Shown: piece after piece, positions 28,094 to 35,573 of the stretch
Layout of the letters: each line of letters opens with the position of its first letter
How positions within the stretch are numbered: the stretch's first letter is position 1
From: Photobacterium sanctipauli
Lineage (GTDB): Bacteria > Pseudomonadota > Gammaproteobacteria > Enterobacterales > Vibrionaceae
Direction of reading: 5' to 3'
Length of the DNA: 64,000 nucleotides
Assembly: GCF_003026495.1 (NCBI RefSeq)
Contig: NZ_PYMA01000001.1
Span: forward strand, 124,001-188,000
Translations under genes and position numbers: made by a program
Notes under the pieces: generated by a model
Database searches by the model: none
Seen by the model: only the letters and a program-made list of their open reading frames with translations
What the model was told of the DNA's origin: nothing

Positions 28094-28705
28094 CTAAGTA
28101 CTCGGTGGCAGCTCGATCCCATACTCTAGCAGTCCTTCGTAAACCTCTTGTTCACCACAAGCATGAATACCAAAAATCCCCACACTCTTAGCTGCATTAA
28201 TATTATCGATGTTATCATCGATAAAAAGCACCTTCTCAGCCTCAATCTTCAACTTGGATAACACATACTGATATATCTTTGGATCAGGCTTAGCTAGATG
28301 GATAAGGTGTGACGCAAATATTTGATCAAAATAGGCCTCTAGCTCGAACTCGTCCATTAAGCGAGGGTAATGCAACTCGTTAGTATTGGTTAGTACGACA
28401 AGCTTGTATTTTTCTCGTAGTGATTGAAGTATCGATGGCATCATCGGATACATTCCAATTGGCCACTTAGCAAAAGCACTCTTTATCTCATCATGACTAA
28501 CAGTCAACCCAAGTTCTTGCTTCACTTGCTTAGCAAACTCTTCGGCAGATATTTCTCCTTTCTCAAATAGCAGCGCAGTATCAGATTTAAACCATTCCTT
28601 TAAAGTAAACTGAGTTCGATCTTCTATCCACTCATTTGGTAAAGGCTCTTTTCCTAACTCAATGACTACTCCACCGAGATCAAAAATAATCAATTCAATC
28701 ATCAT
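28094..28705 (-). CDS. HAD-superfamily hydrolase (YihX-like)
   Basis: A 203-residue HAD subfamily IA phosphatase. Motif I is 'IIFDLGGVVIELG': the nucleophile Asp is present, but the usual second Asp is Gly, as in YihX-type sugar phosphatases. Motif II is 'KLVVLTNTNELHY', the conserved Lys lies in 'LAKPDPKIYQYVLSKL', and motif IV is 'VLFIDDNIDNINAAKSVGI'. A sugar-phosphate substrate is likely but unproven. A second ATG (28702) has better spacing from AAAGGA and may be the true start. It follows the methyltransferase gene by 26 bp and is probably co-transcribed with it. Confidence 0.88.
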   Translation of the reverse strand: MMIELIIFDLGGVVIELGKEPLPNEWIEDRTQFTLKEWFKSDTALLFEKGEISAEEFAKQVKQELGLTVSHDEIKSAFAKWPIGMYPMMPSILQSLREKYKLVVLTNTNELHYPRLMDEFELEAYFDQIFASHLIHLAKPDPKIYQYVLSKLKIEAEKVLFIDDNIDNINAAKSVGIFGIHACGEQEVYEGLLEYGIELPPST

Positions 28706-28731
28706 TTTCCTTTAAATATCAGTATTGAAAG

Positions 28732-29448
28732 TTACCGCTGATTCACCAAATACCTCGAATAGTAAATATCAGCGTCAATACAGTGCTTGTTGTCCTTTTT
28801 CTCAAGCATTTTAACGACAGTTGCAAAAGTGTCATCAGGGCCGAATAGCTCAACTAAGCTCGCATAGCGCTTGGAAGATGAAAATAATACATGCGCCAAC
28901 TCTTCAGAAGTCATATTGAGCTGCAATCTAGTTTGATGAGCAGCCTGCTCCACCAGCCCATTGTAATCATTGAAGTTTACTGCATGATCGTAACTTGAAG
29001 GACGAGGTTTTTGGGTAATCCCTAGATACTTCATCGTGTCAGTTAACAACACTTCAAAATCATAAACCAATACCAAAGCATCAACACCGCATACTCGCTT
29101 GATTTCAGCAACTAAAGCATCTGACTTGGCATAAGAGAGGGAACCCGCAAAGGTCACAATATCGACTGTGTTATCGGCTAAAGGGATAGACTCGCCAAAG
29201 CCGACGCGATAATGAATTCGATCATCGCTCTTTGTCTGACGAATCATTGCATCACTTGGGTCAACACCAAGAACGGAGTGGCAGTATTCTGCTAATGCGA
29301 TCGTTGATACACCTGTGCCACAGCCTATATCTAACCCGTATTGGAAACTGTCATTCTTGGCTAAATTGGCTGAAAGGATCATTTGATGAAGCGGTGGCCT
29401 ATAAGTAGCATAGTGTTTTGAAACTTCATCATTATAATGATCACTCAT
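28732..29448 (-). CDS. Class I SAM-dependent methyltransferase
   Basis: A 238-residue methyltransferase of the Methyltransf_11/UbiE-like group. Seen: 'YGLDIGCGTGVSTIALAEY' (motif I, AdoMet binding), 'VLGVDPSDAMIRQTKSD' (motif post I, acidic residue), 'SIPLADNTVDIVTFAGSLSY' (motif II) and 'VDALVLVYDFEVLL'. The N-terminus 'YNDEVSKHYATYRPPLHQMI' is common in this group. The start has AGGAG six bases upstream. The substrate is unknown. First gene of a two-gene unit with the HAD phosphatase. Confidence 0.88.
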   Translation of the reverse strand: MSDHYNDEVSKHYATYRPPLHQMILSANLAKNDSFQYGLDIGCGTGVSTIALAEYCHSVLGVDPSDAMIRQTKSDDRIHYRVGFGESIPLADNTVDIVTFAGSLSYAKSDALVAEIKRVCGVDALVLVYDFEVLLTDTMKYLGITQKPRPSSYDHAVNFNDYNGLVEQAAHQTRLQLNMTSEELAHVLFSSSKRYASLVELFGPDDTFATVVKMLEKKDNKHCIDADIYYSRYLVNQR

Positions 29449-29512
29449 CGGCTTCTCCTATTAGATGGGCAAGGCTCCAGGCGCCTCATTATCGGGCATA
29501 CTTTATACGCCC

Positions 29513-29860
29513 TCAAAACCGACTTAAATCTAACTCAACGGCATCACCCAGCCAGTATGCGTTGGTGGTGTGGTCTGCCAAGTCATCGCCGGTAGAGCCA
29601 TGAACCAGAATGCTGAGGTCACCTCTATGCTTATCAAGCCAAGGGATCAGTTCCTCAAATTCACCACGAGAGAATAAGATTTGGCAACTCCACTGAGTGT
29701 GTGGGCCTACCGGCTTTTGGTGGATACGACCCACCTTTAGGCCAAACTTATCGCCTACCGTTGTACAAAGATCAGTTGCAAAAGCCAGTGTTTCATTATC
29801 AAAGTACACATGGGCATGATATTGGTCATGTGCATTTACAGGTCTTTTGGGATGTTCCAT
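29513..29860 (-). CDS. DOPA 4,5-dioxygenase family protein
   Basis: A 115-residue protein of the DOPA 4,5-dioxygenase family, named after fungal and plant betalain extradiol ring-cleavage enzymes. Family histidines are in place: 'DQYHAHVYFDNET', 'VGPHTQWSCQILFSRGEF' and 'LSILVHGSTGDDLADHTTNA'. Bacterial members are widespread but their substrate is not settled. It stands alone downstream of the zinc-ribbon gene at 29921 on the same strand (60 bp gap). No aromatic-catabolism operon surrounds it. Confidence 0.88.
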   Translation of the reverse strand: MEHPKRPVNAHDQYHAHVYFDNETLAFATDLCTTVGDKFGLKVGRIHQKPVGPHTQWSCQILFSRGEFEELIPWLDKHRGDLSILVHGSTGDDLADHTTNAYWLGDAVELDLSRF

Positions 29861-29920
29861 ATATAGATAACCTTCACTTAGAGAACAAACACTAGCTTCA
29901 ATGTTAATTTCGCGAAGATC

Positions 29921-30259
29921 TTAGGCTTTCTTCACGTACATAGCTGTAACCATCATATCGCTAGCACCGTCTACCTTGCAGTCTAGTTGGTGATCCTTAC
30001 CTTCAACAATACGTCGAATCACCGCCTTGGTGCCGATTTTTAGCACGGTAGAGCTGCCTTTAACTTTAAGGTCCTTAATGAAGGTGACCTTATCGCCTTC
30101 TTTCAAAACGGCGCCGTTAGAATCTTTAACAGCCTTGGCTTCTTGCTCTGCAAGCAGCTCTTCAGGGTTCCATTCGTAAGCACATTCAGGGCAAACCAGG
30201 TTATTTTGATCTTGATAAACGTATTCAGAATTACAGTTTGGGCAAGGAGGAAGAGACAT
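29921..30259 (-). CDS. yjdM: Zinc-ribbon protein YjdM (PhnA family)
   Basis: A 112-residue protein matching E. coli YjdM (once called PhnA, not needed for phosphonate use). An N-terminal zinc ribbon has two CxxC pairs ('PPCPNCNSEYVYQ', 'LVCPECAYEW'), followed by the conserved KOW/SH3-like domain 'VKDSNGAVLKEGDKVTFIKD', 'LKVKGSSTVLKIGTKAVI' and 'LDCKVDGASDM'. The ATG at 30259 gives the family N-terminus MSLPPCPNC; an upstream TTG at 30265 adds only two residues. Molecular function is unknown. Confidence 0.92.
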   Translation of the reverse strand: MSLPPCPNCNSEYVYQDQNNLVCPECAYEWNPEELLAEQEAKAVKDSNGAVLKEGDKVTFIKDLKVKGSSTVLKIGTKAVIRRIVEGKDHQLDCKVDGASDMMVTAMYVKKA

Positions 30260-30383
30260 ACACAATTACTTTTTAAATGAATTTGGTGTGTATGGTAATA
30301 GGTCAGCTATGCCTAAGCGAGTAGAATCTCACTTGTTTGAGTTTTTTCTAGCAACATTTCAAGTCACACTCCACAAAGTCGTT

Positions 30384-30408
30384 TGATCAAAGCGTAGTGC
30401 TTTGATCA
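30384..30408. repeat. Perfect 10-bp hairpin between DUF2913-like gene and yjdM
   Basis: TGATCAAAGC-gtagt-GCTTTGATCA, fully paired, 30 bp past the stop of the DUF2913-like gene. No T-run follows on either strand, so it is a weak terminator, an RNA-stability hairpin or a palindromic site. Confidence 0.5.
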
Positions 30409-30437
30409 CCACCTACATATTGAAGCCAACATTCAGG

Positions 30438-31043
30438 CTAGCTTGACGGCTGGAGCGGATGAACCTGAATATGAATTTGTTGTTGAGAGTCGCATTGCTC
30501 GCTCACTGTTGCGCTGAACATTCCTGATTCTTCAACAAGTTGTGGGAGCTTAAGGTAAACATCCCCCCTGATAAAGAGTGATACCGGTGCAACTTGCTGC
30601 CCTCTGTCATCAAAGCAGTGCTTAATGTGATCAGAAAGAATATAAACAATGTTATTTCCTTGTGCTGGGTCTTCATCTACACCAAATAGCTCGGACTCGA
30701 TACCGTGCTCGTTATATAACCAGTTCACTAAGTCAAATAACTTTTGTCCATCATTCATATTCTCAGCATAGAGTGCTGCCATTAAGCGAAGTTCTTCTAG
30801 CTGGCGTTCTAAGTCTCCTAACTTCTCTCTGCCAATCATGATCATACGCTTGAGTTCATTTTTGATTGGCTTATAGGCCGGATGTTTAATTTTAGGTTTC
30901 AACCACTTAATTAGTATTGCATTACGCTGAACCCTAGGAGTAAAGCGCTTTGAAGCTGCAATATTACAATATAAATGAAGTAAGCTATTTTCGGTCACCT
31001 GGCTAATTTTCTGATGATAAATGATATTTTTCAATGTAACCAA
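30438..31043 (-). CDS. DUF2913-like hypothetical protein
   Basis: A 201-residue cytoplasmic protein, probably of the Vibrionaceae DUF2913 family. Supporting features are 'RFTPRVQRNAILIKWLKPKI', 'KNELKRMIMIGREKLGDLE' followed by a predicted long helix, and 'LFDLVNWLYNEHGIESELFG', in the order I associate with that family; the assignment rests on recalled sequence character. Charged helices dominate; no membrane segment or catalytic motif is seen. Function unknown. Monocistronic. Confidence 0.7.
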   Translation of the reverse strand: MVTLKNIIYHQKISQVTENSLLHLYCNIAASKRFTPRVQRNAILIKWLKPKIKHPAYKPIKNELKRMIMIGREKLGDLERQLEELRLMAALYAENMNDGQKLFDLVNWLYNEHGIESELFGVDEDPAQGNNIVYILSDHIKHCFDDRGQQVAPVSLFIRGDVYLKLPQLVEESGMFSATVSEQCDSQQQIHIQVHPLQPSS

Positions 31044-31216
31044 CCCTGTGCATCAATTACGTATATGATGCGAATTTAACATATTCAAAGTTATCGAAAT
31101 TAATCATCTATACTACGTGTTGGTTACAATGATTAAATTAGCAAAACAAAATTAAATAACAGCGAAAATGCTATGCATAAGTAATTCACTTATTTTCAAT
31201 CGTTCACATTTCAAAG

Positions 31217-31241
31217 CTGCGGGGCTTCGCTCGCCCCGCAG
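31217..31241 (-). terminator. Hairpin after ompA paralogue 2
   Basis: GC-rich 9-bp perfect stem CTGCGGGGC-ttcgctc-GCCCCGCAG located 30 bp past the minus-strand stop codon of the ompA-like gene. The following minus-strand bases (CTTTGAAA) give a short T-run. Confidence 0.7.
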
Positions 31242-31270
31242 TATAATTAAATATGTTGAATCTAATTGAT

Positions 31271-32248
31271 TTAAATACTTTCTTCCACTTGGTATTTGAA
31301 CTCTGGAATCGTCACTTCTACACGTCGATTCAGCATACGCCCCTCACGAGTTTCATTAGTTGCAACCGGGGTTTCTTCACCTTCACCACGCGTCACGATA
31401 CGAGACGGGGCAATACCTTGTGCTTCTAGCACATCAGTCACAGCCTGCGCTCGTTGCTCAGAAATAACCTGGTTATAAGTCGTTGTGCCCGAGGTATCCG
31501 TGTGACCAACCACCTCCACTGTTGCTTGCGGGTTTACTTTCAAGAAGTCGATTAGTTTACCTAATTTGCTCACACTTTCTCGATTTAGCTCGGTACTGTT
31601 CAGTTCAAACAGACCTGACCCAACCATCTGAGTTTCAAATGTTTTATTTACTATCACCGGTGCTTTAACTGGCTCTGGTTTCTCTTCAACAATTTGAGGA
31701 GGCGCTATGATCGCTGCCTGATATGGCTCATCATCATTGCCAAACTTATATACGACCCCGAGTGTTGCAGTGTTGGCTTTCACACGATTAACGTCGGTAT
31801 CAATGCCGGTGATAGATTGATACTCAAGCCGAAAAGTTAAGTTTTTGCTAGCTTCAAGCTCTATACCACCCGCGGCTAACGTCGAATAATCATCATCATC
31901 TCCGAACTTTACAAAAGCGCCACCTAGCTTCCCATACAACGAGAAGTAATTATTGAGTGGAATATTGAACTTGGGGCCAATGGTAATTGCTTCAACAGAG
32001 TCATCATCTATTCCAACACCTGTCACTTTGCCAAGGTAATCATAGCCGCCTTCAATAGAGAAGAAATCTAAAAACTCATACCCAAAGAAAACACCAAAAC
32101 TATATGGTTCATCATCACAAGCTTGACCTGATACACATGCATCATCGAACCAAGTTTGACCTGCTTTTGCTCCGATGTATGGCTCTGCAATAGCTGATGT
32201 GGATATAAGAAGATATAGTGCTGGTAATACCGCTGCTAATGGTTTCAT
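31271..32248 (-). CDS. OmpA family outer-membrane protein (paralogue 2)
   Basis: A 325-residue outer-membrane protein. Signal peptide about 1-21 (...ISTSAIA/EPYIG); barrel domain about 22-180 beginning 'EPYIGAKAGQTWFDDACVSG' with a Cys pair in the first loop; linker rich in Pro/Glu/Lys/Val ('EKPEPVKAPVIV'); C-terminal OmpA domain about 205-320 with 'VVGHTDTSGTTTYN', 'ISEQRAQAVTDVLEAQGI' and 'GRMLNRRVEVTI'. Same layout as the 1237-2223 protein, but the sequences differ clearly, so the duplication is old. Acidic loops ('DDDDYS', 'GNDDEPYQ') suggest a salt-tolerant or Ca-binding surface, which is inference. Confidence 0.93.
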   Translation of the reverse strand: MKPLAAVLPALYLLISTSAIAEPYIGAKAGQTWFDDACVSGQACDDEPYSFGVFFGYEFLDFFSIEGGYDYLGKVTGVGIDDDSVEAITIGPKFNIPLNNYFSLYGKLGGAFVKFGDDDDYSTLAAGGIELEASKNLTFRLEYQSITGIDTDVNRVKANTATLGVVYKFGNDDEPYQAAIIAPPQIVEEKPEPVKAPVIVNKTFETQMVGSGLFELNSTELNRESVSKLGKLIDFLKVNPQATVEVVGHTDTSGTTTYNQVISEQRAQAVTDVLEAQGIAPSRIVTRGEGEETPVATNETREGRMLNRRVEVTIPEFKYQVEESI

Positions 32249-32510
32249 TATATATTCCTGTCTGATTTTTATTTTATTAGTTAATTAAAAATATTTCACA
32301 GGAATGAAATTATGTCATAAGAGCAAACTGCTGCCTTTACCATTTTCTATTTATTCATTGAATAAAATGCTAATTGTATGAATCATGTGTACAGCTTGGA
32401 TGTCATATTAATTACAGAGCTATCAATAATATTATTCTTTACAGTTTAACATTAATAATTTTCTCTTGATTAAGCGCTGATAGGGAAACAGTCAGTTTAG
32501 ATATAATAAA
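32249..32510. other. AT-rich upstream region of ompA paralogue 2
   Basis: About 260 bp, A/T rich, with no gene seen. It lies upstream of the minus-strand ompA-like gene and should hold its promoter and any 5' regulatory RNA target. I see no clear sRNA promoter-terminator unit. Confidence 0.5.
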
Positions 32511-32552
32511 ATCAGCACATAAAAGAAAGACTTTTTCATTCTATGTGCTGAT
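32511..32552 (-). terminator. Terminator of the DUF3297 gene
   Basis: Perfect 11-bp arms ATCAGCACATA / TATGTGCTGAT around a 20-nt A/T-rich loop that can itself pair (AAAAGAAAG with CTTTTTC). On the minus strand it is followed by TTTATTATATC, a usable T-rich tail, and sits 23 bp past the stop codon. Confidence 0.72.
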
Positions 32553-32575
32553 AGTAACCAGTAAAGGCGAAGCTT

Positions 32576-32824
32576 TTATACGTAGTACGCTTCAACAGTG
32601 CCTTTTAGCTTGATAAGAATTGGTTGGCCACGGCGGTCAAGCGCTTTAGGTGACGGGATTTTTACCCAACCTTCACTGATGCAGTATTCTTCAACGTCAG
32701 TACGCTCTTTACCATTAAGGCGAATACCAATTTCGTGCTCGAAACACTCAGCTACATGGTGAGGGCTGCGAGGGTTGGCAGCAAGATGATCCGGAAGAGC
32801 TGGCTTTGAGTTGTTATCGCTCAT
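32576..32824 (-). CDS. DUF3297 family small protein
   Basis: An 82-residue cytoplasmic protein of the DUF3297 family, common in gammaproteobacteria. Family text: 'LPDHLAANPRSPHHVAECFE', 'IGIRLNGKERTDVEEYCISE', 'GWVKIPSPKALDRRGQPILI' and 'KLKGTVEAYY'. Function unknown. Single gene with its own terminator. Confidence 0.9.
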   Translation of the reverse strand: MSDNNSKPALPDHLAANPRSPHHVAECFEHEIGIRLNGKERTDVEEYCISEGWVKIPSPKALDRRGQPILIKLKGTVEAYYV

Positions 32825-32965
32825 GTTAATTACCTAAAGTAAATAAAAAGTGCGTCATTGTAGTCAATGCCAGCTTAACCCTCAAGGTTTGTGGTGACTT
32901 TGGTATTGTATGAGCCATATCGGATAAATCCACATGAATGGAAGTCCGATACCCGGTACAGAAGC

Positions 32966-33232
32966 TTAATCATGGCCACTATCACTGAACCCCACTGAGT
33001 CGTCAGTTTTATCATAAGCAGAACCGCAAACAGTACATATATCGGCACTTGTTTCAGTGAACTTTTTATCTAGAGGCTCACCAAAACATAAATTGATAAA
33101 CCGACGAAAAGAAGTGATGTAACCATTCTCCATCTCTGGGCTTACCTTATCAGTTCTATCAATCACTTGGCGCTTGTGGAGTGTCACACGTCGGCAGTTT
33201 CGACAATATAGCTGATATTCAAAATTACTCAT
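32966..33232 (-). CDS. Small zinc-ribbon hypothetical protein
   Basis: An 88-residue protein with two CxxC pairs, 'QLYCRNCRRVTLHKRQ' near the N-terminus and 'ADICTVCGSAYDKTDD' near the C-terminus, about 57 residues apart; together they would bind one zinc. The middle ('FRRFINLCFGEPLDKKF') may be a helix. I do not recognise a family. Monocistronic and preceded by about 300 bp without a gene. Confidence 0.65.
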   Translation of the reverse strand: MSNFEYQLYCRNCRRVTLHKRQVIDRTDKVSPEMENGYITSFRRFINLCFGEPLDKKFTETSADICTVCGSAYDKTDDSVGFSDSGHD

Positions 33233-33531
33233 CTAGCACCTCCCTCTAAACCGCTGAGTCTCTTTTGATAGTAGGCGAATTGTTTAAAAATCATTGAGTT
33301 CGCCTTCTTAGAAATGGCATGAATCACGATTGTTTTTACGCTTTACAACAATATACAACCATTTTGCGGTGCATCTATCCATCATGTACTTTCAGAAGCA
33401 GTTGTGAGTGCTGATTAGTTTGCAATACTAATGGAGCTCAAGGGCTAAACCCATGCCAAAGAAGGTAAATCAAGGTATGATATAGGTAATCAATGCAATG
33501 AACTGATGCCATCGACTGGTGGTGGCTTTGG
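33233..33531. other. Intergenic region before the LacI gene
   Basis: About 300 bp between the divergent zinc-ribbon and lacI-type genes. No gene and no CG-centred palindrome like the one at 41115 is seen. It must carry both promoters. Confidence 0.5.
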
Positions 33532-34620
33532 ATGACTAGGTTGGATAACAAGAAAATTACACTAGACACGTTAGCAACTCTTGCTGGTGTATCAAAAGCG
33601 ACTGTCTCTCGCGTCCTGAATGGTAACGCCTTTGTTAGTGAAGACATAAAAAGCAAAGTGCAGCTCGTCATCGCTGAAACTGGTTATAAGTCAAAGACTA
33701 AAAGCTTGAACTTTGGCCTTGATATAAAAAAAGTCACGATCATCAGCGGTGATTTTCTTGGAAATGCGCATAGCTTTTATAACGAAATACTTTCTGGTGT
33801 CAAAAAAGAGTCGCACCGACTGGCACTTGATCTAGATATGTTTCTAATCAAGCAAAAGACAACACTTGAGCAAATAGAGAATAAAGTATCCAACTCCAGT
33901 GCTATATTGCTGATTGGTGTAGATAATAAAGATGTTCTAGGCCTCATTAAAAAACACAACACACCAACTGTGATTATTAATGGTAATGACTTTGGTATGG
34001 GGATCTCTAGCATTTCTCCCGACTATACCTTAGGTGGCCAGCTGGTCACGAATGAGTTAATTCACTTAGGCCATAAGAAGATCAAACTGGTCACTAGCCA
34101 GCACCGCTATTCATTAGTACAAAGAACAGATGGCTTTAGGCACGCCTTAGATCTAAACCAAATCCCATACGACATTAATACCGACGTCCTTGATTTATCC
34201 AGTTATGCACGTGATATTCTCGGGAATGAAGCGCTTCAGAAACGGATTATAACCGGTCAAGCAGGCATGGACTTTGGTGCTAGCGAGATACTCGACCATG
34301 CCGTTGAAAATGGGGAGTTTGATGGTTACTCCGCCGTATTTTGTGTATGCGATATGGTCGCCTACGCCCTGCTAGATGCATTCGAGAATCACTCGATAGC
34401 AGTACCTGAACAAAAATCGGTTGTTGGTTTTGACAACCTAGAAATGTCGACAATGACATCACCGTCTTTAACCACAATCAGTACTAATTTCCCTGATCTC
34501 GCAAAAGCGGCATTACACATGTTGATCAAAGAAATAAATCAAACTCATGCATTTACATCACGGTTATCTGTTGGTGTGAGTCTGATTAAGCGTGATTCAA
34601 GTGCGCCATGTCCAATATAA
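33532..34620 (+). CDS. LacI family transcriptional regulator
   Basis: A 362-residue LacI/GalR regulator. Residues about 9-60 hold the HTH and hinge ('ITLDTLATLAGVSKATVSRV', 'LNGNAFVSEDIKSKVQ'); residues about 70-350 are the sugar-binding periplasmic-like domain ('VTIISGDFLGNAHSFYNEIL', 'TPTVIINGNDFGMGISSISP', 'GFDNLEMSTMTSPSLTTIST'). LacI proteins usually repress a sugar operon until an oligosaccharide or derivative binds. Its neighbours are a sulfatase, symporter and GH88 enzyme, so the inducer is probably an unsaturated uronate disaccharide or KDG-like product. A fitting operator lies at 41115-41130. A hairpin terminator follows the gene. Confidence 0.92.
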   Translation: MTRLDNKKITLDTLATLAGVSKATVSRVLNGNAFVSEDIKSKVQLVIAETGYKSKTKSLNFGLDIKKVTIISGDFLGNAHSFYNEILSGVKKESHRLALDLDMFLIKQKTTLEQIENKVSNSSAILLIGVDNKDVLGLIKKHNTPTVIINGNDFGMGISSISPDYTLGGQLVTNELIHLGHKKIKLVTSQHRYSLVQRTDGFRHALDLNQIPYDINTDVLDLSSYARDILGNEALQKRIITGQAGMDFGASEILDHAVENGEFDGYSAVFCVCDMVAYALLDAFENHSIAVPEQKSVVGFDNLEMSTMTSPSLTTISTNFPDLAKAALHMLIKEINQTHAFTSRLSVGVSLIKRDSSAPCPI

Positions 34621-34647
34621 GCAAGCGGCAAAACGCCCCTACTCTAT

Positions 34648-34676
34648 TGCAGCTGCAACTAGCAGCTGCATTCTCT
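34648..34676 (+). terminator. Terminator of the LacI gene
   Basis: Nine-bp perfect arms TGCAGCTGC-aacta-GCAGCTGCA followed by TTCTCT, 28 bp past the stop codon. It also lies just beyond the end of the convergent exporter gene. Confidence 0.7.
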
Positions 34677-34688
34677 TCTGTCCCTTAC

Positions 34689-35480
34689 CTATACAAACAT
34701 CATCAATAACGCGACAGAAATAACAACCATTGTCGACAAATAAATTTGCTTATCAGAAAACCTTTTCAGCAACCTAATTGCAATGGGAACACCAATGACG
34801 GCACCGGCTGACATTAATACAGCAGTCATGACATCGCTTTGGCCGCCTTTACTGTAGTTCAACGCAGTAAGCCCCGATAGCACCAACGCCATAACCAAAG
34901 ATGATCCAATTGACTTTTTAATACTGACCCCAAGTAAAGTATTAAACGCGGGTAGTAATAAAACACCCCCACCTACTCCCGTTGACCCCAATAAAGAGCC
35001 ACAAGTAACACCTGCTGAAACTGCGACTTTATTACTGTATTGCTTCGCCTCAATAGCCGATTCTGAAGAACGATATTTTTGATACATAGTAAAAAGTGCA
35101 AACAGCATGATTGCGATGATGACCGCTTCAATCACAAACGTTACTACGTTTTGTAAGCTGGCACTGTTGTTTAAGTGTACAATTAGCTCGGTCATCAGCA
35201 ACGTTGCGGGAATGGATCCAAGCAACATCCACTTCAGCGCATTCCATTCAACGTTACCTGCTTTTATATGGCTATACCCAGCATTCACTTTGACGATTGT
35301 CGATATCAAACTGGCAGTACCCACCGCCATCACAATTTGCATTCCAAATACAACTTGTAATATCGGAATAATAAGGACGCCACCACCGACACCAGTTAGC
35401 CCCAAACAGATACCAATCAAAGAGCCAAATCCTACTTTTAAAAAGGTATCGACAGTAAAAAGAGTTGTAATTAGGTCCAT
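34689..35480 (-). CDS. TauE/SafE family sulfite/sulfate exporter
   Basis: A 263-residue polytopic membrane protein of the TauE/SafE (DUF81) family. Two repeated halves each carry the glycine motif: 'GICLGLTGVGGGVLIIPIL' near the N-terminus and 'GSLLGSTGVGGGVLLLPAF' in the middle. Members export sulfite, sulfoacetate or other anions. Next to a sulfatase it probably removes sulfate released from glycans, or a sulfite product; this is inference. The ATG at 35480 is chosen because the upstream ATG (35555) sits inside a terminator hairpin and adds 25 residues not typical of the family. Confidence 0.88.
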   Translation of the reverse strand: MDLITTLFTVDTFLKVGFGSLIGICLGLTGVGGGVLIIPILQVVFGMQIVMAVGTASLISTIVKVNAGYSHIKAGNVEWNALKWMLLGSIPATLLMTELIVHLNNSASLQNVVTFVIEAVIIAIMLFALFTMYQKYRSSESAIEAKQYSNKVAVSAGVTCGSLLGSTGVGGGVLLLPAFNTLLGVSIKKSIGSSLVMALVLSGLTALNYSKGGQSDVMTAVLMSAGAVIGVPIAIRLLKRFSDKQIYLSTMVVISVALLMMFV

Positions 35481-35540
35481 AATCACACGACATTGGTTAG
35501 AAAAAATGTACCACCAAAGATCAGCCTTAGTGAGTACAAT

Positions 35541-35567
35541 AAAAAAGGCACTCATTGCAGTGCCTTT
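35541..35567 (-). terminator. Terminator between sulfatase and exporter genes
   Basis: AAAGGCACT-cattgc-AGTGCCTTT, 9-bp perfect arms; on the minus strand it is followed by TTTATTGT after the arm's own T-run. It lies 7 bp past the sulfatase stop codon, so the exporter gene probably has its own promoter in 35481-35540 or is reached by read-through. Confidence 0.8.
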
Positions 35568-35573
35568 GATAAT

